A stretch of 64,000 bases of DNA from contig JAHBSK010000001.1 of the NCBI GenBank assembly GCA_019639175.1, positions 496,001 to 560,000 on the forward strand, read 5' to 3'. The notes under the pieces were generated by a model, which saw nothing but the letters and a program-made list of their open reading frames with translations, made no database searches and was not told where the DNA came from. This stretch comes from Acidobacteriota bacterium. Its GTDB lineage: Bacteria; Acidobacteriota; Blastocatellia; Pyrinomonadales; Pyrinomonadaceae. This document shows positions 50,520 to 58,701 of the stretch, in pieces. A program made the translations under genes and the position numbers. Numbering within the stretch: the stretch's first letter is position 1; every line of letters begins with the position of its first letter.

Positions 50520-51680
50520 GTGAGTTTGGGAATGGAAAAAGCGGCAAACACTGGCCTTGTGCTGCCAAAGCGGCTTCAGGGTCTGCAGCCGACGCTGATA
50601 CGGCAGTTTTTTGAGCGGGCATTGCCTGATTCGATCAATTTTGGGCTTGGCGAGCCTGATCTGCCGACGCCTGATTTTTTGCGGCAAGAGGCGGCACGCG
50701 TCACGCTTGAGGAGCAGAACGGCTACACGTCGCATCCGGGTTTACCTGCGCTACGTGACAAGATAGCTGAACAGTATCCGCATCTTGATCTGCCCCGAAC
50801 GGGTGTTGTCGTGACCTGCGGTTCGCAGGAGGCGATGACGGCGGCTCTGCTTTCCATCGTTGATATCGGCGATGACGTGCTTGTTCCTGATCCCAGCTTT
50901 CCGGCTTATGATTCGTGCGTAAGGATCGCTCAGGGAAATCCGGTGCTTTATCGGTTGCCTGCGGAAAAGGATTTTGCATTTGATATAGAAGAATTCAAAA
51001 GAGCCATTACGCCGAAAACCAAAGCTGCGGTCGTGATCTCGCCGTCAAATCCCACTGGAAAGATATTTACTGAAAGCGATCTGAAACAGATTGCCGAAGC
51101 GTTGAAGGACACAGGCATTTATCTTATCTCTGACGAAATATACAGCGACCTGTATTTTGGGGAAAGGCCGCGTTCGGCCTCGGAGTTTTATGATCGGACG
51201 GTAATTGTCACCGGCCTTTCAAAATCGCTTAGCATGACAGGCTGGCGGCTTGGCTGGGCGGCGAGCGGTCAGGCGGATGTGATGCAGGCGATACATGTTC
51301 TGCACGGATTTTTGACCGTTTGTGCCTCTACCGTCACGCAAAAGGCATCGCTGCTCGCTTGGACGGATGAGGCTGAGGCGTGGAAGGAACAGGCACGCGA
51401 GATCTACAAAAAACGAGGTGAATTTCTAGTGGATCTTTTCGACAAAGAACTTGGCCTGCGTGCCACCGCACCTGAAGGAGCTTTTTATACAATGCTTGAT
51501 GTGCGTTCGCTTGGCGAAGATCTGGAAGTAGCCGAAAAATGCCTGCAAAATCGCGTCGTTACAGTTCCCGGCGTCGCTTTCGGGCAAGAGGCGAAAGGCT
51601 TTTTGCGAATATCTTTCTGCAATACCGAAGAGCGGCTGGCGGAAGGTGTGAAGCGAATGAAAGAGGCATTGTTTGACTAA
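50520..51680 (+). CDS. Class I/II PLP-dependent aminotransferase, probable DapC
   Basis: 386 aa fold-type I aminotransferase. Residues seen are NFGLGEPDLPTPDFL, YTSHPGLPALRDKIAEQY, SNPTGKIFTE, ISDEIYSDLYFGE and the PLP Lys in GLSKSLSMTGWRLGW. In the middle of the lysine cluster it most likely transaminates N-succinyl-2-amino-6-ketopimelate, but aspartate or aromatic aminotransferases look alike. The start is GTG at 50520 with AGGAG seven bases upstream. Confidence 0.87.
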   Translation: MSLGMEKAANTGLVLPKRLQGLQPTLIRQFFERALPDSINFGLGEPDLPTPDFLRQEAARVTLEEQNGYTSHPGLPALRDKIAEQYPHLDLPRTGVVVTCGSQEAMTAALLSIVDIGDDVLVPDPSFPAYDSCVRIAQGNPVLYRLPAEKDFAFDIEEFKRAITPKTKAAVVISPSNPTGKIFTESDLKQIAEALKDTGIYLISDEIYSDLYFGERPRSASEFYDRTVIVTGLSKSLSMTGWRLGWAASGQADVMQAIHVLHGFLTVCASTVTQKASLLAWTDEAEAWKEQAREIYKKRGEFLVDLFDKELGLRATAPEGAFYTMLDVRSLGEDLEVAEKCLQNRVVTVPGVAFGQEAKGFLRISFCNTEERLAEGVKRMKEALFD

Positions 51681-51695
51681 GCTGTGAATGGCCGT

Positions 51696-51740
51696 ACATA
51701 TAGGACATATACGACCTATATGTCTTATATGACCTATTGT
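51696..51740. repeat. Word-repeat palindrome between the aminotransferase and asd
   Basis: ACATATAGGACATATACGAC followed by CTATATGTCTTATATGACCT and ATTGT; the two halves are inverted around 51718 with about five mismatches and no separate loop. Word: ACATATAGGAC. It takes up most of the 75-base gap. Confidence 0.8.
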
Positions 51741-51755
51741 CCGTAATTAAAGCTG

Positions 51756-52793
51756 ATGAAAAAATACAGAGTAGGGATCTTAGGCGCGACCGGAACGGTC
51801 GGTCAGCGGTTCGTGCAATTGCTGCAGGGGCATCCGCAATTTGAGATAGCGGCACTTGCCGCCTCTGAACGGTCTGTGGGAAAGACCTATGCCGAAGCGT
51901 GTGCGTGGAAGCTGACGGGCGACATTCCGGAAAACGTTAGCGGCCTGGAGGTACAGCCGATAGAGCCGCCGCTTGATTGCGACATCGTTTTTTCGGGCCT
52001 GCCGTCAAAGGTCGCCAGAGAGGCGGAAGCAGCGTTTGCCCGTGCGGGCTATCCTGTCGTGACCAATTCGTCCTGCTACCGCATGGATGAGGACATACCG
52101 CTGCTGATACCTGAGATAAATGCCGATCATCTGGGCCTGATCCCGATCCAGCAGGAAAAACGCGGGTTTGGCACCGGATTCATCGTTACAAATCCTAACT
52201 GCGCGATATGCAGTTTTGCTCCGCCGCTGGCAGCACTGCACCGCAAATTCGGTGTCGAGGCTGTCATGGTGACGACGATGCAGTCGATCTCCGGCGCGGG
52301 TTATCCCGGCGTTTCCGCAATGGACATCGCCGATAATGTTTTGCCGTATATTGCGGGAGAAGAACCAAAGGTAGAGACCGAGGCTCAAAAGATACTCGGT
52401 TCATTTACCGGCCAGGCTGTCGAAAAAGCAGATTTTGTTGTCTCAGCCCAATGTTTCCGTGTGGATGTCATTGACGGGCATACGGTGTCTGTTCGGGTAA
52501 AGCTGGCAAAACCCTCGACGCTGGAAGATGTGATAGAGGCAATGCGGGAATTTCCCACGCTTGACCTCTATTCCTCGCCGGAACATTTTATTGAGGTTTT
52601 GGAAGAGCCTTCGCGGCCGCAGCCGCGACTTGATCGTGATCGCGGCAACGGCATGACCGTTACTGTAGGCAGGCTTTTTCCTGACAATATATTCGATTAT
52701 CGCTTCGTCGGCCTGAGCCACAATACGGTTCGCGGAGCCGCCGGAGCCACCATTCTGAATGCCGAACTGCTGATCAGCAAAGGATTGATCTGA
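51756..52793 (+). CDS. asd: Aspartate-semialdehyde dehydrogenase
   Basis: 345 aa NADP-dependent dehydrogenase making aspartate semialdehyde from aspartyl phosphate, the substrate of DapA. The nucleotide loop is GATGTVGQ (10-17), the active-site Cys149 lies in TNPNCAICSF, and EEPKVETEAQKILG and HTVSVRVKLAKP match the substrate domain. It belongs to the shorter Asd class found in archaea, Chlamydia and several other phyla. Its stop is 3 bases before the next gene. Confidence 0.93.
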   Translation: MKKYRVGILGATGTVGQRFVQLLQGHPQFEIAALAASERSVGKTYAEACAWKLTGDIPENVSGLEVQPIEPPLDCDIVFSGLPSKVAREAEAAFARAGYPVVTNSSCYRMDEDIPLLIPEINADHLGLIPIQQEKRGFGTGFIVTNPNCAICSFAPPLAALHRKFGVEAVMVTTMQSISGAGYPGVSAMDIADNVLPYIAGEEPKVETEAQKILGSFTGQAVEKADFVVSAQCFRVDVIDGHTVSVRVKLAKPSTLEDVIEAMREFPTLDLYSSPEHFIEVLEEPSRPQPRLDRDRGNGMTVTVGRLFPDNIFDYRFVGLSHNTVRGAAGATILNAELLISKGLI

Positions 52794-52796
52794 TAA

Positions 52797-53930
52797 ATGA
52801 TAAATGGCCGGCAAGTTGATTATCCGTTCGTGAAGAAGGTGCTGATAGTGGTCGGCATAGTTTTGCTTGCCGTATCGACGCTTTCGCTGCTGTATTATCT
52901 CGTTGACATCCTGCTGCTGATCTTCTCGGCGGTGCTGATAGCGATCTTTCTTCGCGGGCTTGCGGTTCCGCTGGCCGAAAGAACGGGCATCGGCGAAGGC
53001 TGGGCCGTGCTGGGAGTTTCGACCATCCTTATCCTTGTTCTGGTGGCGTCGATAGCATTGCTGACGCCGAGCGTGGCCGAACAGATCCAGGTACTGAGAG
53101 TGGAGCTTCCCGCCTCGGCGCGTCAGGCGGGCGATTACATAAGCCAGTTCGGTTGGGGACAGGCCATTATAAGACACCTGCCCGATACGGCCGAGATAAT
53201 GAACAAGATAGACACGGGCCAGCTTATTTCAGGTGTTGGCGGCGTGTTTTCCTCGACGGTCGGCGCTCTTGGAAATTTCTTTATAGTCATACTTCTTTCC
53301 ATTTATATCGCTGCCGAACCCAGGCTTTATTCTCACGGATTTCTCCGTCTTTTTCCCATCGGGACACGGCCTCGGGTTCGCGAAGTGCTGGATACCACGG
53401 GCGAAACGCTCGGCTGGTGGCTGATAGGAAAGATCGCCTCGATGGTTTTCATCGGCATTCTGACGTGGATCGGGCTTTCGATCATCGGCGTGCCGCTTGC
53501 CCTGACGCTTGGGCTGATAGCAGGCGTTCTGTCGTTCATCCCAAATTTCGGCCCGATACTATCGGCCATACCGGCTATCCTGCTGGCATTTATTCACAGC
53601 CCGATAACCGCCCTCTATGTTCTCGGCCTCTACGTTGGTGTTCAGATAATCGAATCAAATCTGGTCACTCCATTCATCGAACGAAAGACCGTCGAACTTC
53701 CGCCCGCTCTCACCATCATTTTTCAGCTTATTTTCGGCGTTACGCTCGGAGCGCTTGGGCTGATACTGGCAACACCGCTTTTGGCAGTGCTGATGATCGT
53801 GGTGCAGATGGTCTATGTGCGGGATGTTTTGGGAGATCATGGAGAAGGAGCCGCAAACCTTGCGAAGGATGAGTCGGAAGGACTTGAAGCCGAAGCTGAA
53901 ACAAATGCCTTTAGCGAAGACCCGGAATAA
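52797..53930 (+). CDS. AI-2E family transporter (PerM-like)
   Basis: 377 aa membrane protein with about eight hydrophobic segments, including VLIVVGIVLLAVSTLSLLYY near the N-terminus and FIPNFGPILSAIPAILLAFI, the family's most conserved segment, at about 255-274. Members export autoinducer-2, or Na+/H+ in some cases; the substrate here is unknown. The Asp/Glu-rich C-terminal tail (ESEGLEAEAETNAFSEDPE) is unusual. It is likely co-transcribed with asd. Confidence 0.82.
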   Translation: MINGRQVDYPFVKKVLIVVGIVLLAVSTLSLLYYLVDILLLIFSAVLIAIFLRGLAVPLAERTGIGEGWAVLGVSTILILVLVASIALLTPSVAEQIQVLRVELPASARQAGDYISQFGWGQAIIRHLPDTAEIMNKIDTGQLISGVGGVFSSTVGALGNFFIVILLSIYIAAEPRLYSHGFLRLFPIGTRPRVREVLDTTGETLGWWLIGKIASMVFIGILTWIGLSIIGVPLALTLGLIAGVLSFIPNFGPILSAIPAILLAFIHSPITALYVLGLYVGVQIIESNLVTPFIERKTVELPPALTIIFQLIFGVTLGALGLILATPLLAVLMIVVQMVYVRDVLGDHGEGAANLAKDESEGLEAEAETNAFSEDPE

Positions 53931-54008
53931 CAAGATCGGGTGTGTTTTGCCTAAGGTGTTTGTGATGTGATCGCTGTGGATATATTCCTATGCGGATAAA
54001 TATTTTGC

Positions 54009-54014
54009 TACACT
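54009..54014 (+). promoter_or_regulatory. Candidate -10 box for a leaderless parDE-purB transcript
   Basis: TACACT ends six bases before the ATG at 54021, so the predicted start site is the A of the start codon. No clear -35 box. ParD proteins usually repress their own promoter. Confidence 0.35.
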
Positions 54015-54020
54015 TAGCCT

Positions 54021-54311
54021 ATGAACATAACGCTAACCCCCGAACTTGAAGAGCTTGTTGAAAGAAAGGTCAAGAGCGGCCGCTTTAACTCAGCGGGCGA
54101 GGTTGTGCGCGAGGGCCTGTATCTGCTTGACCTTGAAGATGACTTTCAGGAATTGAAGAAAGAACGGCTTCGCGAAGAGATACTAAAGGCGGATGAACAA
54201 TTTAAGAACGGACAGTTTATAACCATAACCTCTGAAGAAGAAATGAGTGATTTTCTTGAAGGTATTATTGAAAGAGGAAAAGAACGACTGGCTGAGGAAA
54301 AGGCCAAATGA
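54021..54311 (+). CDS. parD: ParD-type antitoxin (ribbon-helix-helix)
   Basis: 96 aa. The N-terminal ribbon-helix-helix (residues about 1-45) reads MNITLTPELEELVERKVKSG, RFNSAGEVVREGLYLLD, the ParD/CopG DNA-binding fold. The C-terminal half is charged and helical, the segment that would wrap the ParE toxin. Its stop overlaps the toxin start by 4 bases. An autoregulated promoter is likely at the TACACT box. Confidence 0.87.
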   Translation: MNITLTPELEELVERKVKSGRFNSAGEVVREGLYLLDLEDDFQELKKERLREEILKADEQFKNGQFITITSEEEMSDFLEGIIERGKERLAEEKAK

Positions 54312-54610
54312 AACATGTTGGATTTTCCGATCTGGCAGTATCCGATCTGGAAGAAATCTGGAATTATATTGCTCGCGACAATGCCGAGGCCGCAACTCGA
54401 TTCATAAGAAGTTTTGATCCAATCCTTGTTCGCTTGGCTAACGATCCTTACTTAGGCAGGAGCAGGGACGACATTATTAAAGATCTCCGTCATTTTCCTC
54501 ACGGCAGATATGTAATTTATTATTTTCCAGCCGCATCCGGTGTTAGGATATATCGGGTTCTTCACAGCGCCCGCAATCACAAAAAGATATTTTCCAAAGA
54601 AAACGAATGA
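54308..54610 (+). CDS. parE: ParE/RelE-superfamily toxin
   Basis: 100 aa of the ParE/RelE fold: FSDLAVSDLEEIWNYIARDN, ATRFIRSFDPILVRLANDPY, and DLRHFPHGRYVIYYFPAASG then VRIYRVLHSARNHKKIF. ParE toxins inhibit DNA gyrase. The 3' end overlaps the purB ATG by 4 bases, so toxin, antitoxin and an essential purine gene form one coupled operon. Whether the toxin is active is unknown. Confidence 0.87.
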   Translation: MKHVGFSDLAVSDLEEIWNYIARDNAEAATRFIRSFDPILVRLANDPYLGRSRDDIIKDLRHFPHGRYVIYYFPAASGVRIYRVLHSARNHKKIFSKENE

Positions 54611-55899
54611 TCGAGAGATACACATTGCCTGAAATGGCGGCCATTTGGTCGCTTGAGAACAAGTTCAAGAAGTGGCTTGACGTAGAGCTTGCCGTTTGCG
54701 AAGTGCATGCAGAGGACGGGACGATTCCCGCCGAAGCTCTTACCGAGATAAAGACAAAGGCGGCTTTTACGGTCGAGCGCGTGAACGAGATCGAAAAGAC
54801 GACCGATCACGACGTTATCGCCTTTACGACCAACCTCGCGGAGAACATCGGCCCCGCATCGCGATTCGTGCATTACGGGCTGACATCAAGCGATGTGGTC
54901 GATACCGCCAATGCATTGCTTCTGAAAGAATCGTGCGACATTTTGCTGGCAAAGATCGACGCGATGCTGCCGGTGCTGAAACGCCGGGCGTTCGAGTTCA
55001 AGGACACGCCGCAGATAGGCCGGACACACGGCATACATGCAGAGCCTACGTCGTTTGGGCTTGTCTGGGCGCTTTGGTATTCGGAAATGCAGCGAAACCG
55101 CGAAAGGCTCCTTACGGCGAGAGAACGCGCAGCTGTTGGCAAGATCAGCGGAGCGGTCGGCGCTTTTGCCCATCTGTCGCCGGATGTTGAGGCCCGCGTT
55201 TGTGCCAAGCTCGGCATTGCCGCCGCAGACGTTTCGACGCAGGTCATTCAGCGTGACCGTTATGCGGAATATCTCTGCGTTCTGGGGATAATCGCCTCAA
55301 CGCTCGAGAAAATAGCTCTTCAGGTTCGCCATTGGCAGAGGACAGAGCTTCGCGAAGCTCAGGAAGCATTCAAGAAAGGCCAAAAGGGTTCGTCGGCAAT
55401 GCCGCACAAGCGGAATCCGATACTTTCGGAGCGCATCTGCGGTATGGCAAGAACAGTTCGGGCAAACTCTATCGTCGGGTTGGAGAATGTTGCCCTTTGG
55501 CACGAACGCGACATTTCGCACAGCTCGGCTGAACGTATTGTTTTGCCGGATTCGTCTGCGACGACGGATTATATTTTGGCAAAGGCGACATCGCTTTTGG
55601 ACACGCTGGTCGTCTATCCCGAAAATATGTTGAAAAACCTGAACCTGACGCGAGGCCTTGTATTCAGCGGACAGCTTATGCTTGCTCTGACGCAAAAAGG
55701 CGTCACCCGCGAGGACGCATACGTTTACACCCAGCGAAACGCAATGAAGGTCTGGGATGAAGGAGGCGAATACAAAGAACTTGTTCTAAACGACGAAGAC
55801 ATCACAAAGCATCTCTCACAGGAAGAGATCCTGAATGTCTTTGACCTGAAGCATTATTTGCGGAATATTTCTGCTGTTTTTGAACGCGTATTCAACTAG
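54607..55899 (+). CDS. purB: Adenylosuccinate lyase
   Basis: 430 aa fumarase/aspartase-superfamily enzyme that acts twice in purine synthesis (SAICAR to AICAR, adenylosuccinate to AMP). TTDHDVIAFTTNLAENIGPA, HYGLTSSDVVDTANALL, RTHGIHAEPTSFGL and the signature KGSSAMPHKRNPILSER with the catalytic Ser are clear. The reading frame starts within the parE stop. The stop TAG shares the palindrome CTAG with the convergent HicB-like gene. Confidence 0.95.
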   Translation: MIERYTLPEMAAIWSLENKFKKWLDVELAVCEVHAEDGTIPAEALTEIKTKAAFTVERVNEIEKTTDHDVIAFTTNLAENIGPASRFVHYGLTSSDVVDTANALLLKESCDILLAKIDAMLPVLKRRAFEFKDTPQIGRTHGIHAEPTSFGLVWALWYSEMQRNRERLLTARERAAVGKISGAVGAFAHLSPDVEARVCAKLGIAAADVSTQVIQRDRYAEYLCVLGIIASTLEKIALQVRHWQRTELREAQEAFKKGQKGSSAMPHKRNPILSERICGMARTVRANSIVGLENVALWHERDISHSSAERIVLPDSSATTDYILAKATSLLDTLVVYPENMLKNLNLTRGLVFSGQLMLALTQKGVTREDAYVYTQRNAMKVWDEGGEYKELVLNDEDITKHLSQEEILNVFDLKHYLRNISAVFERVFN

Positions 55900-56111
55900 G
55901 CCGCCATAAGCGGAGCGGCGGCCGGTTCGGGAAGCTGCATCCCTTTTGAATGATATATTTCTATCATCTCATCAAGAACTTTCTGAGCCTCTCGCAGAGC
56001 TTCCTCCCGCGTTTCTCCAAATGCGGACAAGCCCGGAAATTCATGACTGATCGCAATGAAACCTGCGTCCTCATCGCTCCAAAAAATGTGAATTGCGTAT
56101 CTAGTTTCCAT
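55896..56111 (-). CDS. Orphan HicB-like protein
   Basis: 71 aa. The HicB signature DAGFIAISHEFPGLSAFGET and EEALREAQKVLDEMIEIYHS is full, but no HicA-like partner lies on either side and there is no DNA-binding C-terminus. It may be a solitary antitoxin, or control another module in trans. The stop shares CTAG (55896-55899) with the purB stop on the other strand. Confidence 0.78.
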   Translation of the reverse strand: METRYAIHIFWSDEDAGFIAISHEFPGLSAFGETREEALREAQKVLDEMIEIYHSKGMQLPEPAAAPLMAA

Positions 56112-56213
56112 CTCTTGCCTGTGTTAACTTGGACGCATCCGTTCTTTATGATAACGCAGGTGTCAATAGGCCATTTCGATCAACTTCACGGAGTACGGCA
56201 CGTCAAACAAAAA

Positions 56214-56247
56214 AGACCATCCCATATCATTAGGACGGCCTTTTTTT
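56214..56247. terminator. Bidirectional Rho-independent terminator
   Basis: Stem 56214-56222 with 56233-56241 (9 bp, two G-U pairs), loop 10 bases, then TTTTTT on both strands. It ends the minus-strand gene at 56274. Confidence 0.8.
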
Positions 56248-56273
56248 AATTTTCAGGATAGTTTAGGTTCGGT

Positions 56274-56657
56274 TCATGACCATTTTTCAGCAAGGTCGCC
56301 GATGATGGGAAGTTTGACCTTCTGCATTCCGTAAGCCTTGATGCAAAGGAATATGGCCAGTCCGATAAAGGCCAGTACAAACAACCACACGATCAGACTG
56401 AACAGCATGCTTAGCGTGGATGACACGAACGCCAGAACCACACTGATGATGACGACTCCTATCCAGAGGACGACCAATGCCACCATGAGCAGCAGTGATT
56501 GAAAGGCGCAAAAGCGGACGAATTTATTCTCCTTTTCGGTCACAAGCACAATGATGCTGTATATGAGGTTTATTGCACAGACCGGCAAATAACATAGAAG
56601 AGCTCCGACGTTGGCATCTAATCCGAGGGCGGTCTTTCCGCCAGGCGAGTTTTGCAT
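56274..56657 (-). CDS. DUF4870 family membrane protein
   Basis: 127 aa. An N-terminal soluble stretch is followed by NVGALLCYLPVCAINLIYSI, FVRFCAFQSLLLMVALVVLW and later hydrophobic segments, four spans in total, matching DUF4870. The family's AFQSL motif and the C-terminal KAYGMQKVKLPIIGDLAEKW are present. Function is unknown. It stands alone with a terminator at its 3' end and divergent purS upstream. Confidence 0.82.
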   Translation of the reverse strand: MQNSPGGKTALGLDANVGALLCYLPVCAINLIYSIIVLVTEKENKFVRFCAFQSLLLMVALVVLWIGVVIISVVLAFVSSTLSMLFSLIVWLFVLAFIGLAIFLCIKAYGMQKVKLPIIGDLAEKWS

Positions 56658-56802
56658 ATTCTTTTGTTGGTTCTCCTTAATCTGAGGTTGAAACTTGATG
56701 AATAAACTGTTTTTACAGAATTATGACTTCGTGAAAGTTATCATAAGACGTTGATAAATTCAAGAATTTGCGTAACAATCTAAAATTTATTTCGGAGGCC
56801 GT

Positions 56803-57051
56803 ATGAAAGCAAAGGTATATGTAACTCTCAAATCAGGCGTTCTTGACCCTCAGGGCAAGGCAATTCACCATTCTGCCGAACTGATAGGTTTTGACGGTAT
56901 CAGCGATATCCGGCAGGGAAAATACTTTGAGATCGTCCTGACCAATGGCACGAGCGAAGCCGATGCCCGCTCACAAGCAGAAAAACTGGCAGCCGAAATA
57001 CTGGCAAATCCGGTGATCGAGGATTATAGGGTGGAGATCGTTGATGGTTGA
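56803..57051 (+). CDS. purS: Phosphoribosylformylglycinamidine synthase subunit PurS
   Basis: 82 aa small subunit that joins PurQ and PurL in the FGAM synthetase complex of purine synthesis. The family start AKVYVTLKSGVLDPQGKAI and FDGISDIRQGKYFEIVL, then KLAAEILANPVIEDYRVEIV match. Its last codons and stop fall inside the GATGGTT-word repeat. purQ lies 470 bases downstream, with a four-helix-bundle gene between; purL is not in the window. Confidence 0.92.
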   Translation: MKAKVYVTLKSGVLDPQGKAIHHSAELIGFDGISDIRQGKYFEIVLTNGTSEADARSQAEKLAAEILANPVIEDYRVEIVDG

Positions 57052-57081
57052 TGGTGGATCGTTGATGGTTGATCGTTGAAG
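57037..57081. repeat. GATGGTT-word repeat, left arm, at the end of purS
   Basis: Iterates GATCGTTGATGGTT and GATGGT, overlapping the last codons of purS. Its inverted counterpart, 57486-57516, follows the four-helix-bundle gene, so the gene is bracketed by inverted word repeats. Confidence 0.85.
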
Positions 57082-57107
57082 AAAATATAGAAGGCGATAC
57101 AAATTGG

Positions 57108-57524
57108 ATGAACGTCGAAAGGACAAATTTTGAAAATCTGCGGATCTACCAACTCGCGGAGGCATTAGCTGATAAAATATGGGAGATCGTCGTCGAATGG
57201 AATAGCTTTGCCCGCGACACAGTAGGCGGCCAGCTCGTGCGTGCGGCAGACAGCATCGGGGCAAACATAGCAGAAGGAGTCGGGCGTTGGGGAATACAGG
57301 ATCAGAAGAGATTTATCTATATCGCACGTGCATCCCTAAACGAAACGAAGCATTGGCTTCGGAGGTGCTTTCGACGTAAGCTTCTGACCGAGGAACAGAT
57401 AAAATTGCTGAAACCGGTTCTCGAAGAGCTTTCACCCAAACTGAATGCCTACATCAATTCCCTGGGACGTAAAAAAAGAGATTTGCAACCATCTACCATC
57501 AACGATCAACCATCAAATATATGA
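57108..57524 (+). CDS. Four-helix-bundle protein (S23 / 23S rRNA intervening-sequence type)
   Basis: 138 aa from the ATG at 57108; a TTG at 57069 opens the frame. The S23 signature is [20 protein letters not shown] (about residues 41-60), preceded by [20 protein letters not shown] and followed by [20 protein letters not shown]. Such proteins occur in 23S rRNA intervening sequences of Leptospira and Coxiella and are widely scattered elsewhere; their function is unknown. The last residues ([10 protein letters not shown]) are repeat-derived. It lies between purS and purQ and overlaps purQ by 4 bases. Confidence 0.87.
   Translation: MNVERTNFENLRIYQLAEALADKIWEIVVEWNSFARDTVGGQLVRAADSIGANIAEGVGRWGIQDQKRFIYIARASLNETKHWLRRCFRRKLLTEEQIKLLKPVLEELSPKLNAYINSLGRKKRDLQPSTINDQPSNI
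57486..57516. repeat. GATGGTT-word repeat, right arm, before purQ
   Basis: CAACCATCTACCATCAACGA then TCAACCATCAA, inverted relative to 57037-57081. It encodes the end of the four-helix-bundle protein and lies 4 bases before the purQ ATG. Confidence 0.85.
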
Positions 57525-58216
57525 AATTTGGAGTAGTAGTATTTCCCGGTTCTAATTGTGACCACGACGCTTATCACGTGATATCAAAGCACGTCGGCCA
57601 GCCGGTTGATTTTATCTGGCATAAAGAGACCGACCTCAGCGGCTTTGACGCGTTGCTGATACCGGGCGGCTTTTCTTACGGAGATTACCTGCGTGCCGGG
57701 GCATTGGCCCGTTTCTCACCGGTAATGAACGCCGTAAAGGATTTTGCGGCCGCGGGCGGATATGTGTTCGGCATCTGCAACGGTTTTCAGATATTGTGTG
57801 AGGCAGGGCTTCTGCCCGGAGCGCTGATCCGAAACAGCGGACTTCATTTTGTCTGCCGCCATGTGAATGTGAGGGTTGAAACGAACGACACGCCGTTCAC
57901 AAACCAGATCGAGGCCGGAAAGGTCCTTTCCATCCCGGTCGCCCATGCCGAAGGCAATTATGTCTGTGATGACGAAACCCTTGATTCGCTGGAAGAGAAC
58001 AGCCAGGTGATCTTTCGCTACTGCGATCCGGACGGTGAGCCGACGGAAGCTGCAAATCCGAACGGGGCGAGGTCGAACATCGCCGGTATCTGCAATCGGG
58101 ATCGCAATGTTCTGGGAATGATGCCGCATCCTGAGCGTGCCTGTGAGGAACTGCTAGGCTCAAATGACGGACGCGGGATATTCAGGTCGCTGACAAGGAC
58201 GATAGAAACGGCTTAG
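57521..58216 (+). CDS. purQ: Phosphoribosylformylglycinamidine synthase glutaminase subunit PurQ
   Basis: 231 aa class I glutamine amidotransferase that feeds ammonia to PurL. The start [40 protein letters not shown] and the nucleophile Cys86 in [10 protein letters not shown] are clear; His and Glu of the triad lie in [12 protein letters not shown]. No own Shine-Dalgarno is visible, and the ATG overlaps the four-helix-bundle stop, so PurQ translation probably relies on coupling to that gene. Confidence 0.94.
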   Translation: MKFGVVVFPGSNCDHDAYHVISKHVGQPVDFIWHKETDLSGFDALLIPGGFSYGDYLRAGALARFSPVMNAVKDFAAAGGYVFGICNGFQILCEAGLLPGALIRNSGLHFVCRHVNVRVETNDTPFTNQIEAGKVLSIPVAHAEGNYVCDDETLDSLEENSQVIFRYCDPDGEPTEAANPNGARSNIAGICNRDRNVLGMMPHPERACEELLGSNDGRGIFRSLTRTIETA

Positions 58217-58224
58217 GGCCGCAT

Positions 58225-58596
58225 CTATCGCCAGGATATGTCCAACTGATACTCTCTCGCTCCGCCGCGGTCGTCGTATATCTCAACGATCGCCGTAAAG
58301 CCGTTGTCCTCGGCCGGCTGCTGTATCACGGTCACTTTTCCTCGGCCTTCTTTTCTGATGGCCTGGACCGCAACAGGAGAGCCGGGCAAAGGAGTGGTAA
58401 AGCTGTAAACCCCGACCGGATTTTCACTGCCCGAGATCGTTCTCGATTCAAGAGATGTTCCCTTGATGACAAGATGGACCCTGTCGTCCACCATGCCGCG
58501 CCAAAAAACGCGTCCTTCGGTTCTCTGTGTTTGAGCGACACCGGCTATTGCGAACAGCAGAATGCACGCCGCGGTCGGAAGAAAAAGTGATCTCAT
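58225..58596 (-). CDS. Small exported protein of unknown function
   Basis: 123 aa from the ATG at 58596, which has GGAGGG about nine bases upstream (open to 58623). The signal peptide MRSLFLPTAACILLFAIAGV ends VAQ. The mature part is beta-rich: RVFWRGMVDDRVHLVIKGTS, VYSFTTPLPGSPVAVQAIRK and REYQLDISWR. I know no family name. Convergent with purQ. Confidence 0.65.
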   Translation of the reverse strand: MRSLFLPTAACILLFAIAGVAQTQRTEGRVFWRGMVDDRVHLVIKGTSLESRTISGSENPVGVYSFTTPLPGSPVAVQAIRKEGRGKVTVIQQPAEDNGFTAIVEIYDDRGGAREYQLDISWR

Positions 58597-58701
58597 CTTA
58601 GGCCCTCCAGATATTTCTAGCAAAAAAATTGTGGATACTCAGTAATAGGGTGAAATACATTCTAGCGCCGCAACGCTTTATAAGGCAATATCTTTTCCGC
58701 C

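Noticed and set aside
57037..57524. 23S rRNA intervening sequence
   Set aside because: The S23-type gene lies between purS and purQ, and no rRNA sequence is present in the window.
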